Source: Saprospiraceae bacterium
Lineage (GTDB): Bacteria > Bacteroidota > Bacteroidia > Chitinophagales > Saprospiraceae
DNA length: 13,833 nucleotides
Assembly: GCA_004297645.1 (NCBI GenBank)
Contig: SCUG01000366.1
Span: 1 to 13,833, forward strand
Direction: 5' to 3'
Shown here: in pieces, positions 1 through 7,588 of the stretch
How the letters are laid out: each line of letters opens with the position of its first letter
Position numbering within the stretch: the stretch's first letter is position 1
Notes under the pieces: model-generated
Told to the model about the DNA's origin: nothing
Database searches by the model: none
What the model saw: only the letters and a program-made list of their open reading frames with translations
Program-made: the position numbers and the translations under genes

Positions 1-1728
1 GAACCCCACGCCTGCACGGCCTGGTGGAACAAAAACGGCGAGCTAACCATCGTCACGGCCACGCAGGTGCCGCACTACCTGCATCGCACACTGAGCAGCG
101 TGCTCGGCGTACCACTGAGCAAGGTGCGGGTGATAAAACCCGCTCTGGGCGGCGGCTTTGGTGGCAAGAGCGACCCCTTCTCTCACGAGTTGGTGGCGGC
201 CCACATGGCCCGCAAGGCCGGTCAGCCCGTCCGCATCCGCTTCACGCGGGAGGAGGTTTTTCTGACGAACAATGGCCGCCATCCCACCCACCTGACTATG
301 AAAATCGGCATGGGCAACGATGGCCGCCTGAAAACCCTCGATGCAGATATCGTCATTGATGGTGGCGCGTTCGGCAGCTTCGGCGTGGTCACCACCTACT
401 ATAATGGCGTGCTGTTGCAAGCACCTTACGACCTGTCGAGCTTCGGATTCAAGTCCACCCGCGTGTACACCAACAAGCCACCGAGCGGCGCCATGCGCGG
501 CCACGGTGCCGTGAACCCCCGTTTTGCAACGGAAGTCATCATTGACGAATTGGCCCGAAGGGCCAACATAGACCCCTGCGAATTGCGCCTGAAAAGTTTT
601 CTGCCGGGCAACACTCTGACGCTGGGTGAATTCCGCATCACGAGCAACGGCGCCCGCGAGGCTTTGCAGACCGTGATGAAACAATCGGACTGGAAGCGCA
701 AACACCGCAGGTTGCCCTTCGGCCACGGCATCGGCGTGGCCTGTGGTTTTTACATCAGCGGCAGCGCCCTGCCCATCATCTGGAACGAGTACCCGCAGTC
801 GGTCGTTCACATGAAGTTGGACTTCGACGGGAGGGTAGTCATTTATTCCGGGGCGAGCGACATCGGGCAGGGCAGCGACACCGTGCTTGCCATGATAGCC
901 GCCGAGACGCTCGGCATCCCTGTGGATAAAACCTTCGTACATGCTGCCGACACACTGTTTACTCCCGTTGACCTGGGCAGCTATTCCAGCCGGGTGACTT
1001 TTATGGCGGGCAACGCCGCCAAAATGGCCGCCGAAAACCTGCGTGACGAGGTGCTCAATTCCGTGGCGAAAAAAACCGGCGCTGCCCCTGCTAACCTCTT
1101 CCTCCACGATGGAAAGGTGAAAGACTTAGAATCGGGCCGTGAAATTTCATGGGAAGAAGCAGCCGTAATGACCACCGGTGTGAGGGGCGCCATCAGCACG
1201 AGCGGCTATTACAATTCACCGAAATTGGGTGGTGATTTCAAAGGTGCGGGCGCCGGCCTAAGCCCGTCGTACAGCTTTGGTGCTTGCGTGGCGGAAGTGA
1301 AAGTGGATGCCGCCACCGGACAATTGGAAGTAGTGAACCTTTGGGGCGCTCACGACCTCGGCAAGGCCCTGAACCCGCTGGCCGCCGAGGGGCAGTTGGA
1401 AGGCTCGTGGCACATGGGCATGGGGCAGGCAGTTTCCGAGGCCATGAATTATTACGAGGGCATGCTGCTCAACCCCAATTTGCTCGATTATAAAATCCCT
1501 ACCTCGCTCGATACTCCACTGATGAACACCAACATCATCGAATCGGCAGACCCAGAAGGGCCGTTTGGCGCGAAAGAGTGCGGCGAAGGTGCCCTGCACC
1601 CATCCGTGCCGGCCATCGCCAACGCCGTCTTCGACGCCGTGGGCGTGCGTATCAACAGCCTGCCCATTACGGCGGACAAGATTCTGGAAGCGATGCGCAC
1701 GGAGGTTGAAAAGGTGGAGGAGGTTTAG
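1..1728 (+). CDS. Molybdopterin-binding subunit of an HCR-like molybdenum hydroxylase (5' partial)
   Basis: The reading frame is open from base 1, so the N-terminus lies outside the window; 575 residues are present of roughly 750 usual for the family. It belongs to the xanthine dehydrogenase/aldehyde oxidase family and would hold the Mo-cofactor active site of a cytoplasmic heterotrimer. Visible motifs are GGGFGGKSDPF (window residues 50-60), the cofactor loop AMRGHGAVN, GASDIGQGSDT, and near the C-terminus GAKECGEG, which contains the expected active-site Glu. The GGGFGGKSDPFSHE wording resembles the alpha subunit of 4-hydroxybenzoyl-CoA reductase, and the next gene supports that reading. 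That gene, the FAD subunit, starts 39 nt downstream on the same strand, so the two are probably co-transcribed. The [2Fe-2S] subunit is not seen and could lie upstream. Family assignment is confident; the substrate is inferred. Confidence 0.93.
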   Translation, partial: EPHACTAWWNKNGELTIVTATQVPHYLHRTLSSVLGVPLSKVRVIKPALGGGFGGKSDPFSHELVAAHMARKAGQPVRIRFTREEVFLTNNGRHPTHLTMKIGMGNDGRLKTLDADIVIDGGAFGSFGVVTTYYNGVLLQAPYDLSSFGFKSTRVYTNKPPSGAMRGHGAVNPRFATEVIIDELARRANIDPCELRLKSFLPGNTLTLGEFRITSNGAREALQTVMKQSDWKRKHRRLPFGHGIGVACGFYISGSALPIIWNEYPQSVVHMKLDFDGRVVIYSGASDIGQGSDTVLAMIAAETLGIPVDKTFVHAADTLFTPVDLGSYSSRVTFMAGNAAKMAAENLRDEVLNSVAKKTGAAPANLFLHDGKVKDLESGREISWEEAAVMTTGVRGAISTSGYYNSPKLGGDFKGAGAGLSPSYSFGACVAEVKVDAATGQLEVVNLWGAHDLGKALNPLAAEGQLEGSWHMGMGQAVSEAMNYYEGMLLNPNLLDYKIPTSLDTPLMNTNIIESADPEGPFGAKECGEGALHPSVPAIANAVFDAVGVRINSLPITADKILEAMRTEVEKVEEV

Positions 1729-1767
1729 TTTTTTTGAACCTTCCTCAACCATCAAAAAAAATTGTGA

Positions 1768-2709
1768 ATGAAAAACAACAGTGCAACCTACTTCATTCCC
1801 GCTTCGGTGGAAGAGGCTCTGACGACAGCCAGAGCCAACGGAAAAAGTTTTGCCTACATCGCCGGTGGCACCGACCTGATGGTACACCGGCAGCAGGAAA
1901 ACAACGACGCTGAGTGCCTGATAGACCTCTCGGCCATTCCGGGATTCGGGAAAATAACAATCGAAGAAGGGCGGCTCGTCATCGGTGCAGGGGCTACACT
2001 GGAGGCATTGGCCAATTCGGAGACCGTGCGAAACCACTACCCGATTTTGGCCACGGCGGCGTTGTCCATCGCCTCGCCGGTCATCCGAAAAAACGCCACC
2101 GTGGGCGGCAACCTGCTCGTGGAAAACCGCTGCACCTTTTTCGACCAGTCGGCTTACTGGCGCGAGGCCATCGGCCTTTGTCTCAAATGCGGCGGGGATT
2201 ACTGCATCGCCACCGGCGGAAAGAAGGCCTGCTATTCCGTCTTCATTTCCGACCTCGTGCCGGCGCTGATTTGCCTCGGCGCGGCGGTGCATTTTGCCGG
2301 TGAAGCAGGGGCGCAGGTCATGCCATTGGAAGAATTGTACACCGGCGCCGGGCTGAAATCCGTCAGCCTGCCGCCGGGGGCACTCATCACGCGGGTGGAG
2401 GTGCCGGCAGGCGGCGAAGTGCGTACCTGGTTTCGCAAACTGCGCCCGCGCAAAAGCCTGGATTTCACCAACCTTACTTTGGCGCTCAGCTTCGCACCAG
2501 GCACCGGCCACCTGAAAGTGGCCATCAGTGGTGCCGATATGGGCCCCGTCGTTTTCGAGACGGACGACCTCTCCAATTCTGAAGGTTTTATAAAAACCGT
2601 GGCCAAAAGATGCCGTATGGTGGAGAACCTGTTTTATCCGAGGGCTTACCGCAAGCAGATGGTGGGTGTGTTTTTAAGGCAGGGGCTGGAGGAGGTGGGG
2701 GCGGTGTGA
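1768..2709 (+). CDS. FAD-binding subunit with extra Fe-S cysteine loop (HcrB-like)
   Basis: A 313-residue FAD-binding (CoxM/HcrB) subunit that passes electrons between the iron-sulfur and molybdenum subunits. FAD-binding motifs are IAGGTDLMVHRQ (residues 31-42) and ATVGGNLL (110-117). Between them and the C-terminal domain lies an insert of about 40 residues with five cysteines (Cys122, 138, 141, 146, 155). Ordinary xanthine/CO dehydrogenase FAD subunits lack this insert. In 4-hydroxybenzoyl-CoA reductase the beta subunit carries such a loop to bind an additional [4Fe-4S] cluster that lets the enzyme run reductively. The ATG at 1768 follows the partner's stop by 39 nt, and no clear Shine-Dalgarno is visible. 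The C-terminal CO-dehydrogenase flavoprotein domain ends naturally. A reductive aromatic-CoA role is inferred; another HCR-like dehydrogenase remains possible. Confidence 0.9.
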   Translation: MKNNSATYFIPASVEEALTTARANGKSFAYIAGGTDLMVHRQQENNDAECLIDLSAIPGFGKITIEEGRLVIGAGATLEALANSETVRNHYPILATAALSIASPVIRKNATVGGNLLVENRCTFFDQSAYWREAIGLCLKCGGDYCIATGGKKACYSVFISDLVPALICLGAAVHFAGEAGAQVMPLEELYTGAGLKSVSLPPGALITRVEVPAGGEVRTWFRKLRPRKSLDFTNLTLALSFAPGTGHLKVAISGADMGPVVFETDDLSNSEGFIKTVAKRCRMVENLFYPRAYRKQMVGVFLRQGLEEVGAV

Positions 2710-2810
2710 AAATGAATGGGCAGGGGCGCCCACCCTTTCAAGCCGCTGCACGCTATCCAGGCCGCCGTGCCATTGCCGGCTTCCTCCGCCATGCGAACTG
2801 AACAGCATTT
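2710..2810. other. Convergent intergenic gap
   Basis: This 101-nt gap separates the ends of the + strand hydroxylase genes and the - strand ROCO gene. I see no convincing hairpin followed by a T-tract and no small gene in it. Confidence 0.4.
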
Positions 2811-5800
2811 TCATTCCGCCACCTCATCCGTCAGCGCCAGCAGCGCCCCGATGATTTGGTTGCGGCGGGTCGTGGTATTTTCAAAAGACAGCACGCCCTG
2901 TATTTCATCCTGCCGGAGTTGATTCCATTGCGCTTGCAGCAGGGTCAGCAAACGATTTCCCGGCAGGGCGGCTTGCAGTTTCCCGAAGGCTTTGGCGATT
3001 TCGTTGTCGCCAATGAGGGTTTTAATAAGTTCTTTTTTGCCCTTGCCTTTTTCTTTTTCAGATGGATGAATGGGTGGCTGTTTTGTCTCTATTTCTCCCT
3101 GCTCGCCCATTGATGCCACCACTTCACCCAATATGGTGGCCACTTCGAGGTACTCGTAGCTGATTTTGCATTCGACTGTTCGCTGCCCTTTTTGCTTTCT
3201 TTTCAGCAAATCACTGTACTCGTAAAAATTCGGTTCTGGCAGGCGGCGGCATTCGTCGCAGACGCAGGGGAAGAGCTTTTCCACCGGCAGTTGGTGAAAT
3301 GAGTCGTTCAATTTGTCGAACTCCCCGGCGATGAGTGTGAGCAATTCCTTGCGCAGCGCCTGGTCCTGCCCTTGCGCCCGGATGCTCACGACGCCAGCTT
3401 CGAGGGGCAGCTCCATCACCTCAGCCCTTGCGCCGAGGCGCTCCAAGACTGCCCCGCTGCGCCACGCCAAATCGGTGCGGGGCAGGAAGCGGTGCAGGCG
3501 CACGAGCAGGCGGTTGAGCAAGCCCTTCGGCAGGAAACCGTAGCGGTAGCGCAGCGTCAGGTTGTTCTCGCTGCTCCACTCGTAGGCGGGCTGGGCTGCG
3601 GGCAGCAACTGCGGGGCGAGCCATTGTTCTTGCGCCGCATCGGGCACGGCGTAGCACAATTCGAACTTCACCATCAGCGCCAGCAACTCGCCCCGCCGCT
3701 CGTCGAAACGCTCTTCCTGCCAGATGCGGGCAAGGTCGCTGCGGTCGAACTTGCCGCCGTTCGCCTTCACCGGCTCGTCGTCGAGCACGCGGTAAACGGC
3801 GGTGGTCGCCCAGTCTTTTTGCAGGATGACGGTGCGGCGCAGCAGGTCGTCCTCCTGAAAATGCAGGAAGACGCCGATGTCGTGCAGGTATCCGCTCAAT
3901 TGCTTCGCCTGCCGCCGGTCGCCGATGCCATTCCGGGCGCAGAGGTCGAACCATTCGGTGTCGCCGATGCACTCCCGCTTGCCGGCCAGCCGCTCCACTT
4001 CCTGCCGGATGGCCACCCACTGCCGGGGCAGTGGCGAGCCGACGTGCGGCAGGTTTTGAATGTGAAATTCGATGGCCTGGCGAAGGGTTTCCAAGCCCCT
4101 GCCGTCGAGCAGATTCACCGGGTAGCTGTCTTTGATGAAGCCGAAGCTGGCTTTCATGCCCTGGAGGTCGAGGTCTTTGCTGCGGTCGCCCTTTTCGTTT
4201 TGCACGATGAGCAGGGGGCTGCCGCCGCCGAGCAGCCCGACCACTTGCAGCCAGTAGCGGAAGGCGGGGTCGTTCACGGTGCGGTCGTCCTTGCGGGTGT
4301 CGTCGAGGAGCACGTAGAGCGAGCGTTTGTTGAGAAAAAACTGGTGAGTGGCGTGATAGACTGCCTGCCCGCCGAAGTCCCAGACGTTCATGCGGAACTG
4401 CTTGCCGTGTCCCGATTGCCCGGAACCGTTTTTCATCGGGAAGTGCAGGCAGTGGATTTCGATGCCTTTGGTCGTGTCTTTTTCGTCCGGCAGGGCGGCG
4501 TTGGGGTCTTGCAGTTTGCGGCAGAGGGAGGTCTTGCCAGCGCCGCCTTCGCCGAGAAGGAGGAGTTTGGCTTCGTAAATGTAGCCGGTGCTTTGGGCGC
4601 CGAGAGCGGCGAAGTAGCCGAGGATGGCGGGGTTGCCTTGCTGGATGATTTCGGGGGGTGGGGTTTGCCAGGGGTTGTCTTTGAAATAGCCCCATTCAAC
4701 GGTGAAGCCTTTTTTTATCAAAGGCAACAAAGGGGTCAAATCGTTGACTTGGTTGCTCCTGAAATCCAACTGCGTCAGCCCGGTGAGCTTTCCTAACGGC
4801 GTCAAATCGCTGACTTGGTTGCTTCTAAAATACAACTGCGTCAGTCCGGTCATCTTTTCTACCGGTGTTAAATCGCTGACATTATTGCCCCTGAAATCAA
4901 GCTGCGTCAGTGCGGTCAGCTTTTCCAAGGGCTTCAAATCGCTCACTTGATTTACCGAAAGATTCAATTGCGTCAGTGCGGTCAGCTTTTCCAAGGGCTT
5001 CAAATCGCTGACATGATTGCTACCAAAATACAACTGCGTTAGCGCGGTCAGCTTTTCCAAGGGCTTCAAATCGCTGACTTGATTTTCCGAAAAGCCTAAC
5101 AGCGTCAGCTTGGTCAGCTTTTCTATCGGCTTCAAATCGCTGACTTGGTTGCCCCAAAAATCCAACTGCGTCAGTCCGGTCAGCTTTTCCAAGGGCTTCA
5201 AATCGCTGACTTGATTGTACCGAAAATCCAACTGCGTCAGTCCGGTCAGCTTTTTTAACGGCGTCAAATCGCTGGCTTGATTGTACCGAAAATCCAACTG
5301 CGTCAGCCCGGTGAGCTTTCCTAACGGTGTCAAATCGCTGACTTTATTGCTCCAGAAATCCAACTGCGTCAGCCCGGTCAGCTTTTCCAAGGGCGTCAAA
5401 TCGCTAACCTGATTGCTCGAAAAATGCAATTTCGCCAGCCCGGTCAGCTTTTCCAAGGGTGTCAAATCGCTGACTTGGTTGCTTCTAATATCCAACTGCG
5501 TCAGCCCGGTCAGCTTTTCCAAGGGCGTCAAATCGCTGACTTTATTGCCCTTAATATCCAACTGCACCAGCCCGGTCAGCTTTTCCAAGGGTGTTAAATC
5601 GCTGACTTTATTGTACCGAAAATCCAACTGCGTCAGCCCGGTGAGCTTTTCCAAGGGCGTCAAATCGGTGATTTCCCATTTGTTTTCCCATATTCCTGCA
5701 ATGACGAGCTTCTTTAAATGGGCGAGGGAAAAGGGGGAGGGAAGCGCAACGAGGCGGTTGGCGGCGCCTTTGTTTTGGCTCTTTTGCTTGTCATTTTTTT

Positions 5801-5957
5801 CCCAATCCCACCACTCATTGCTCAGCACCAGTTCTTCCAGCCATTCCAGCTCGAACAACTCCGGGGGCAGTTCGGTCAGCCCGCAGTTACCGAGGTCGAG
5901 GCGGGTGGCTTTGGATTTTTTGTTTTCGGCGATGAGGTGGTGGGCGAGGGAGGACAT
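2811..5957 (-). CDS. LRR-Roc-COR (ROCO) GTPase with C-terminal effector-associated domain
   Basis: A 1048-residue protein when started at the ATG at 5957; an in-frame TTG at 5987, abutting the previous stop, is less likely. Domains in order: N-terminal cap MSSLAHHLIAENKKSKAT; 14 near-identical 22-residue leucine-rich repeats (about residues 98-405); a Roc GTPase with P-loop GEGGAGKTS (469-477), switch motif WDFGGQ (526-531) and NEKGDR (587-592) as the G4 variant; a COR dimerisation region (about 640-850); a CVCDEC cysteine patch (898-903); a charged Lys/Glu linker; and a helical C-terminus (about 975-1046) resembling the effector-associated (EAD) adaptor domains of bacterial conflict systems. 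It is probably cytoplasmic, with the LRRs sensing a partner and the GTPase acting as a switch. The LRR part looks more AT-rich than the Roc-COR part, which suggests mosaic assembly. It is the last gene of the - strand TA array. ROCO identity is firm; the EAD call comes from sequence feel only. Confidence 0.93.
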   Translation of the reverse strand: MSSLAHHLIAENKKSKATRLDLGNCGLTELPPELFELEWLEELVLSNEWWDWEKNDKQKSQNKGAANRLVALPSPFSLAHLKKLVIAGIWENKWEITDLTPLEKLTGLTQLDFRYNKVSDLTPLEKLTGLVQLDIKGNKVSDLTPLEKLTGLTQLDIRSNQVSDLTPLEKLTGLAKLHFSSNQVSDLTPLEKLTGLTQLDFWSNKVSDLTPLGKLTGLTQLDFRYNQASDLTPLKKLTGLTQLDFRYNQVSDLKPLEKLTGLTQLDFWGNQVSDLKPIEKLTKLTLLGFSENQVSDLKPLEKLTALTQLYFGSNHVSDLKPLEKLTALTQLNLSVNQVSDLKPLEKLTALTQLDFRGNNVSDLTPVEKMTGLTQLYFRSNQVSDLTPLGKLTGLTQLDFRSNQVNDLTPLLPLIKKGFTVEWGYFKDNPWQTPPPEIIQQGNPAILGYFAALGAQSTGYIYEAKLLLLGEGGAGKTSLCRKLQDPNAALPDEKDTTKGIEIHCLHFPMKNGSGQSGHGKQFRMNVWDFGGQAVYHATHQFFLNKRSLYVLLDDTRKDDRTVNDPAFRYWLQVVGLLGGGSPLLIVQNEKGDRSKDLDLQGMKASFGFIKDSYPVNLLDGRGLETLRQAIEFHIQNLPHVGSPLPRQWVAIRQEVERLAGKRECIGDTEWFDLCARNGIGDRRQAKQLSGYLHDIGVFLHFQEDDLLRRTVILQKDWATTAVYRVLDDEPVKANGGKFDRSDLARIWQEERFDERRGELLALMVKFELCYAVPDAAQEQWLAPQLLPAAQPAYEWSSENNLTLRYRYGFLPKGLLNRLLVRLHRFLPRTDLAWRSGAVLERLGARAEVMELPLEAGVVSIRAQGQDQALRKELLTLIAGEFDKLNDSFHQLPVEKLFPCVCDECRRLPEPNFYEYSDLLKRKQKGQRTVECKISYEYLEVATILGEVVASMGEQGEIETKQPPIHPSEKEKGKGKKELIKTLIGDNEIAKAFGKLQAALPGNRLLTLLQAQWNQLRQDEIQGVLSFENTTTRRNQIIGALLALTDEVAE
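4743..5666 (-). repeat. 14 tandem 66-bp repeats encoding LRRs
   Basis: Fourteen consecutive 66-bp units each encode a 22-residue LRR of the form DLxPLEKLTxLTQLDFxxNxVS. A 15th unit is truncated (DLTPLLPL). Units 1-7 and 13-14 read DLTP and units 8-12 read DLKP, so the array probably grew by block duplication. Variation concentrates at the two residues after LDF and just before the conserved Asn. High DNA identity makes copy number prone to change by slippage or recombination. Confidence 0.9.
5868..5957 (-). repeat. LRR 5' tag, copy A (start of the intact ROCO gene)
   Basis: The first 90 bp of the ROCO gene recur, slightly diverged, at 7641-7730 (about 85 of 90 identical by eye). A shorter match lies at 8467-8550 and a partial one at 6931-6994. 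All are on the same strand and all begin with the ATG of MSxLAxxLIAENKKxKAT. Only this copy continues into a full gene. Confidence 0.88.
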
Positions 5958-5987
5958 GGTAGTGTATTTAGCTGTGTCGAGTTGCAA

Positions 5988-6317
5988 TTATTCACTCAAT
6001 CTCAGCACCGTTGGGCCGGCAGGCAAGCCGAGTTGGATGGCCTTTTCAACAAGCGGGGCGAATTTGGACAAGGTGAGGTAAGTGTTGTCAAGCGCATCCA
6101 AAATCAGGAGCGGGAGTGGGTAATTTTGAAAATTCTGCTGAAAGGCAATGTTTTTGTCCCCGGTCAAAAAAACGTCGAACCCGTTTGACTGGATGAGCTG
6201 CAGCAATTCGCCGTTTTCTTTACCGTCCCATTTCATTTCCCTAACGGTGAACACCTCGTGTGCCGGGAAATTGCGTTTCAGTTTTTTGGGAAGGTTCTCG
6301 TCAAGCAGCAATTTCAT
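5988..6317 (-). CDS. DUF5615 PIN-like toxin
   Basis: A 109-residue protein of the DUF5615 (Mut7-C/PIN-like) family, the presumed RNase toxin partner of DUF433 antitoxins. It begins MKLLLDENLPKKL, with the family's acidic DEN near the N-terminus, and has a second acidic motif FLTGDKN in mid-protein. The ATG at 6317 overlaps the end of the DUF433 gene by 17 nt, the usual translationally coupled TA order of antitoxin first. Its stop lies 30 nt before the ROCO ATG, so ROCO may be read from the same transcript. Length and motifs look intact. Toxicity and RNase activity are inferred from the family. Confidence 0.85.
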   Translation of the reverse strand: MKLLLDENLPKKLKRNFPAHEVFTVREMKWDGKENGELLQLIQSNGFDVFLTGDKNIAFQQNFQNYPLPLLILDALDNTYLTLSKFAPLVEKAIQLGLPAGPTVLRLSE

Positions 6318-6543
6318 AGAGTTTATTCAATTTGGCTTGGGTAAGTATGTTTTCAAAAAAATTCAGCACCGAAACGGCCTGTTCCTGCGAAACAGTTGGA
6401 AAATCATCCAAAAACTCATCCAAGGGAATGTTCTTTTCCAAATGTTGGAAAAGGATTTTCACAGGTACGCGGGTGCCTTTGAATACCGGTGTACCTCCGA
6501 GGATATTTGGATTGCTGACGATGATGTTCTGCAAATCAAACAT
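6301..6543 (-). CDS. DUF433 antitoxin
   Basis: An 80-residue DUF433 protein starting at the ATG at 6543; a longer upstream reading lacks family similarity. The hallmark phrase is NPNILGGTPVFKGTRVPV, followed by a small helix-turn-helix-like region containing LDEFLDDFPTVSQEQA. DUF433 proteins neutralise DUF5615 toxins and probably bind their own promoter. The gene precedes and overlaps the DUF5615 toxin gene by 17 nt. A short palindrome, TTATTG-T-CAATAA, lies 24-36 nt upstream of the start and could be its operator. Confidence 0.85.
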   Translation of the reverse strand: MFDLQNIIVSNPNILGGTPVFKGTRVPVKILFQHLEKNIPLDEFLDDFPTVSQEQAVSVLNFFENILTQAKLNKLYEIAA

Positions 6544-6566
6544 GATGCGTTTTATTTTATGGCAAA

Positions 6567-6579
6567 TTATTGTCAATAA
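6567..6579. promoter_or_regulatory. Small palindrome upstream of DUF433
   Basis: TTATTG and CAATAA flank a single T, giving a 13-nt palindrome 24-36 nt upstream of the DUF433 ATG. The position suits a TA autoregulatory operator. No binding evidence can be seen in sequence alone, and AT-rich palindromes this short also arise by chance. Confidence 0.3.
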
Positions 6580-6654
6580 ATAGGTTGAGTTTCGGAAACA
6601 ACAAAGTGGGGACAGCCCGATAATCCCCGCTTGAAGCTATCAATGGCGATGATT

Positions 6655-6885
6655 TTACAGCTCATTCAGGAAGTCGTTGAGGGTAGTGGCCTGTTTTTCT
6701 CCTTTTTGGATTTGCCGGATTTCACGGAAGGCATTTTTCAGCCGCTCCTTGAATTGCAGCAGCGTGACGAGCCGCTGGTACGCTTCAATAAATGAAGTCC
6801 ATTCCTGGATGGGAAGTTGGACAAACAAAGGTTTGCCGCTGTTGTCGGTTACATAATTGACTTGTGGGACGTTTGTGATGGACAT
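6655..6885 (-). CDS. Phd/YefM-like antitoxin, apparently without a toxin
   Basis: A 76-residue protein starting MSITNVPQVNYVTDN with LPIQEWTSFIEAY, and ending in a TTLNDFLNEL tail. This resembles small Bacteroidota antitoxins that usually precede a RelE/ParE-type toxin. Here the next 111 nt on the strand hold no toxin and lead straight into the DUF433 gene, so it looks orphaned. A TAnnTTTG element (TACCTTTG, - strand, 6900-6907) lies just upstream. The upstream LRR tag copy B ends in a stop at 6901-6899, inside that promoter. Antitoxin assignment is by resemblance only; a hypothetical regulator is the alternative. Confidence 0.65.
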   Translation of the reverse strand: MSITNVPQVNYVTDNSGKPLFVQLPIQEWTSFIEAYQRLVTLLQFKERLKNAFREIRQIQKGEKQATTLNDFLNEL

Positions 6886-6898
6886 AGGTATTTTTTTT

Positions 6899-6994
6899 TC
6901 AAAGGTAAATATTCATTTCTATTTCCGGGGGGCCGGGGTGGGTGGCTTTGGATTTTTTGTTTTCGGCGATGAGTTGGCGGGCGAGTTCAGACAT
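6899..6994 (-). pseudogene. LRR 5' tag, copy B (31-codon remnant)
   Basis: The ATG at 6994 opens a 31-residue frame starting MSELARQLIAENKKSKAT, the same N-terminus as the ROCO protein. It then runs into unrelated sequence (GPPEIEMNIYL) and stops at 6901-6899. About 64 bp (6931-6994) match the other copies. It starts 16 nt after the MazF toxin stop and ends inside the promoter of the next antitoxin. It is either a truncated LRR gene or a retained leader. Confidence 0.75.
6900..6907 (-). promoter_or_regulatory. TAnnTTTG promoter element for the lone antitoxin
   Basis: The - strand reads TACCTTTG, a match to the Bacteroidota -7 consensus TAnnTTTG, 15-22 nt upstream of the ATG at 6885. No convincing -33 TTG is obvious. 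Confidence 0.45.
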
Positions 6995-7010
6995 GGCTTT
7001 TCGTTAAAAT

Positions 7011-7346
7011 TTATGGCTGGATGATGCTGGTAATCGCATTGAAAACAGAAAGATAGAGCGCATCTGATACAACCCCGGCAGACCGGACAATCAGGTTTTT
7101 GTCCGCCGTAAAAATCCGGTTTGGGCGGATGTTCGAGGCAACGGGCAGGGAGCCAGATTTAAAATCGGAAGCGTCCAATGGAATGGCAAAAGGGTCTTTC
7201 GGTGAATTTTGAGAAGTGATTTGGCACAAAATCAGGTCATCGCCGGGCAAGTCAGCCAAGACCAATGCCGGGCGGCGTTTGCTGCCCGATAAATCCGAAA
7301 ACGGAAAAGGGATAACGACCACTTCGCCTTTTACAAATTTTTCCAT
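7011..7346 (-). CDS. PemK/MazF-family endoribonuclease toxin
   Basis: A 111-residue type II toxin. The N-terminal GEVVVIPFPFSDLSGSKRRPALVLAD is the classic MazF/PemK opening, with the catalytic-type Arg in KRRPALV. It is followed by ILCQITSQ and by the SNIRPNRIFTADKNLI stretch typical of the fold. Family members cut mRNA at short sequences. The ATG at 7346 overlaps the antitoxin gene by 16 nt. It appears complete. The LRR tag copy B begins 16 nt after its stop. Confidence 0.92.
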   Translation of the reverse strand: MEKFVKGEVVVIPFPFSDLSGSKRRPALVLADLPGDDLILCQITSQNSPKDPFAIPLDASDFKSGSLPVASNIRPNRIFTADKNLIVRSAGVVSDALYLSVFNAITSIIQP

Positions 7347-7588
7347 GCCTCATCTTCTTTGTCGGTGAGCCAATCTTTCGCCAAACTGCGTTCGCTGGCA
7401 AGGTGGGTGAGGGTCAGGTCTTCCTTGTCTGATTTGGGTTTTCCCAAAATGGCGGGTCGCCGTTTGCTTTCACCCGCCGAAACGGTGTCATCATCCTTTA
7501 CTTGTTGAAAGTTCACCTTAAACGGACGTATCAATTCCATGATGGCTTGGAGTACTTTTTCGTCCGGTGTTTCGATTATCAATTGCAT
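7331..7588 (-). CDS. Antitoxin partner of the MazF-type toxin
   Basis: An 85-residue protein from the ATG at 7588, reading MQLIIETPDEKVLQAIMELI and ending with LASERSLAKDWLTDKEDEAW. The Ser-Leu-Ala-Lys-Asp-Trp-Leu tail is common in Bacteroidota antitoxins that precede MazF or RelE toxins. It overlaps the toxin by 16 nt. A TTG further upstream (7609) is a possible but less likely start. A TAAATTTG promoter element sits 19-26 nt upstream of the ATG, within a block shared with the next TA module. Confidence 0.8.
   Translation of the reverse strand: MQLIIETPDEKVLQAIMELIRPFKVNFQQVKDDDTVSAGESKRRPAILGKPKSDKEDLTLTHLASERSLAKDWLTDKEDEAWKNL

Noticed and set aside
43..2511. Long open frames of 354 and 417 codons antisense to the hydroxylase genes
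   Set aside because: The + strand frames carry clear family motifs. The antisense frames are rich in His, Val and Gly with no recognisable domain, typical of GC-driven shadow ORFs.
3372..4796. 474-codon + strand frame and 424-codon second - strand frame over the ROCO gene
   Set aside because: Both overlie the Roc-COR coding sequence, whose motifs are unambiguous. Their compositions (Val/Ala/Glu-rich and Arg/Pro-rich) are those of frame shadows.
4743..5666. Regular 66-bp periodicity resembling a CRISPR array
   Set aside because: The periodicity is in frame and encodes 22-residue LRRs; there are no unique spacers between constant repeats.
6607..6631. GGGGA/TCCCC inverted repeat between the lone antitoxin and DUF433 as a terminator
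   Set aside because: The stem is only 5 bp with an 11-nt loop and no T-tract.
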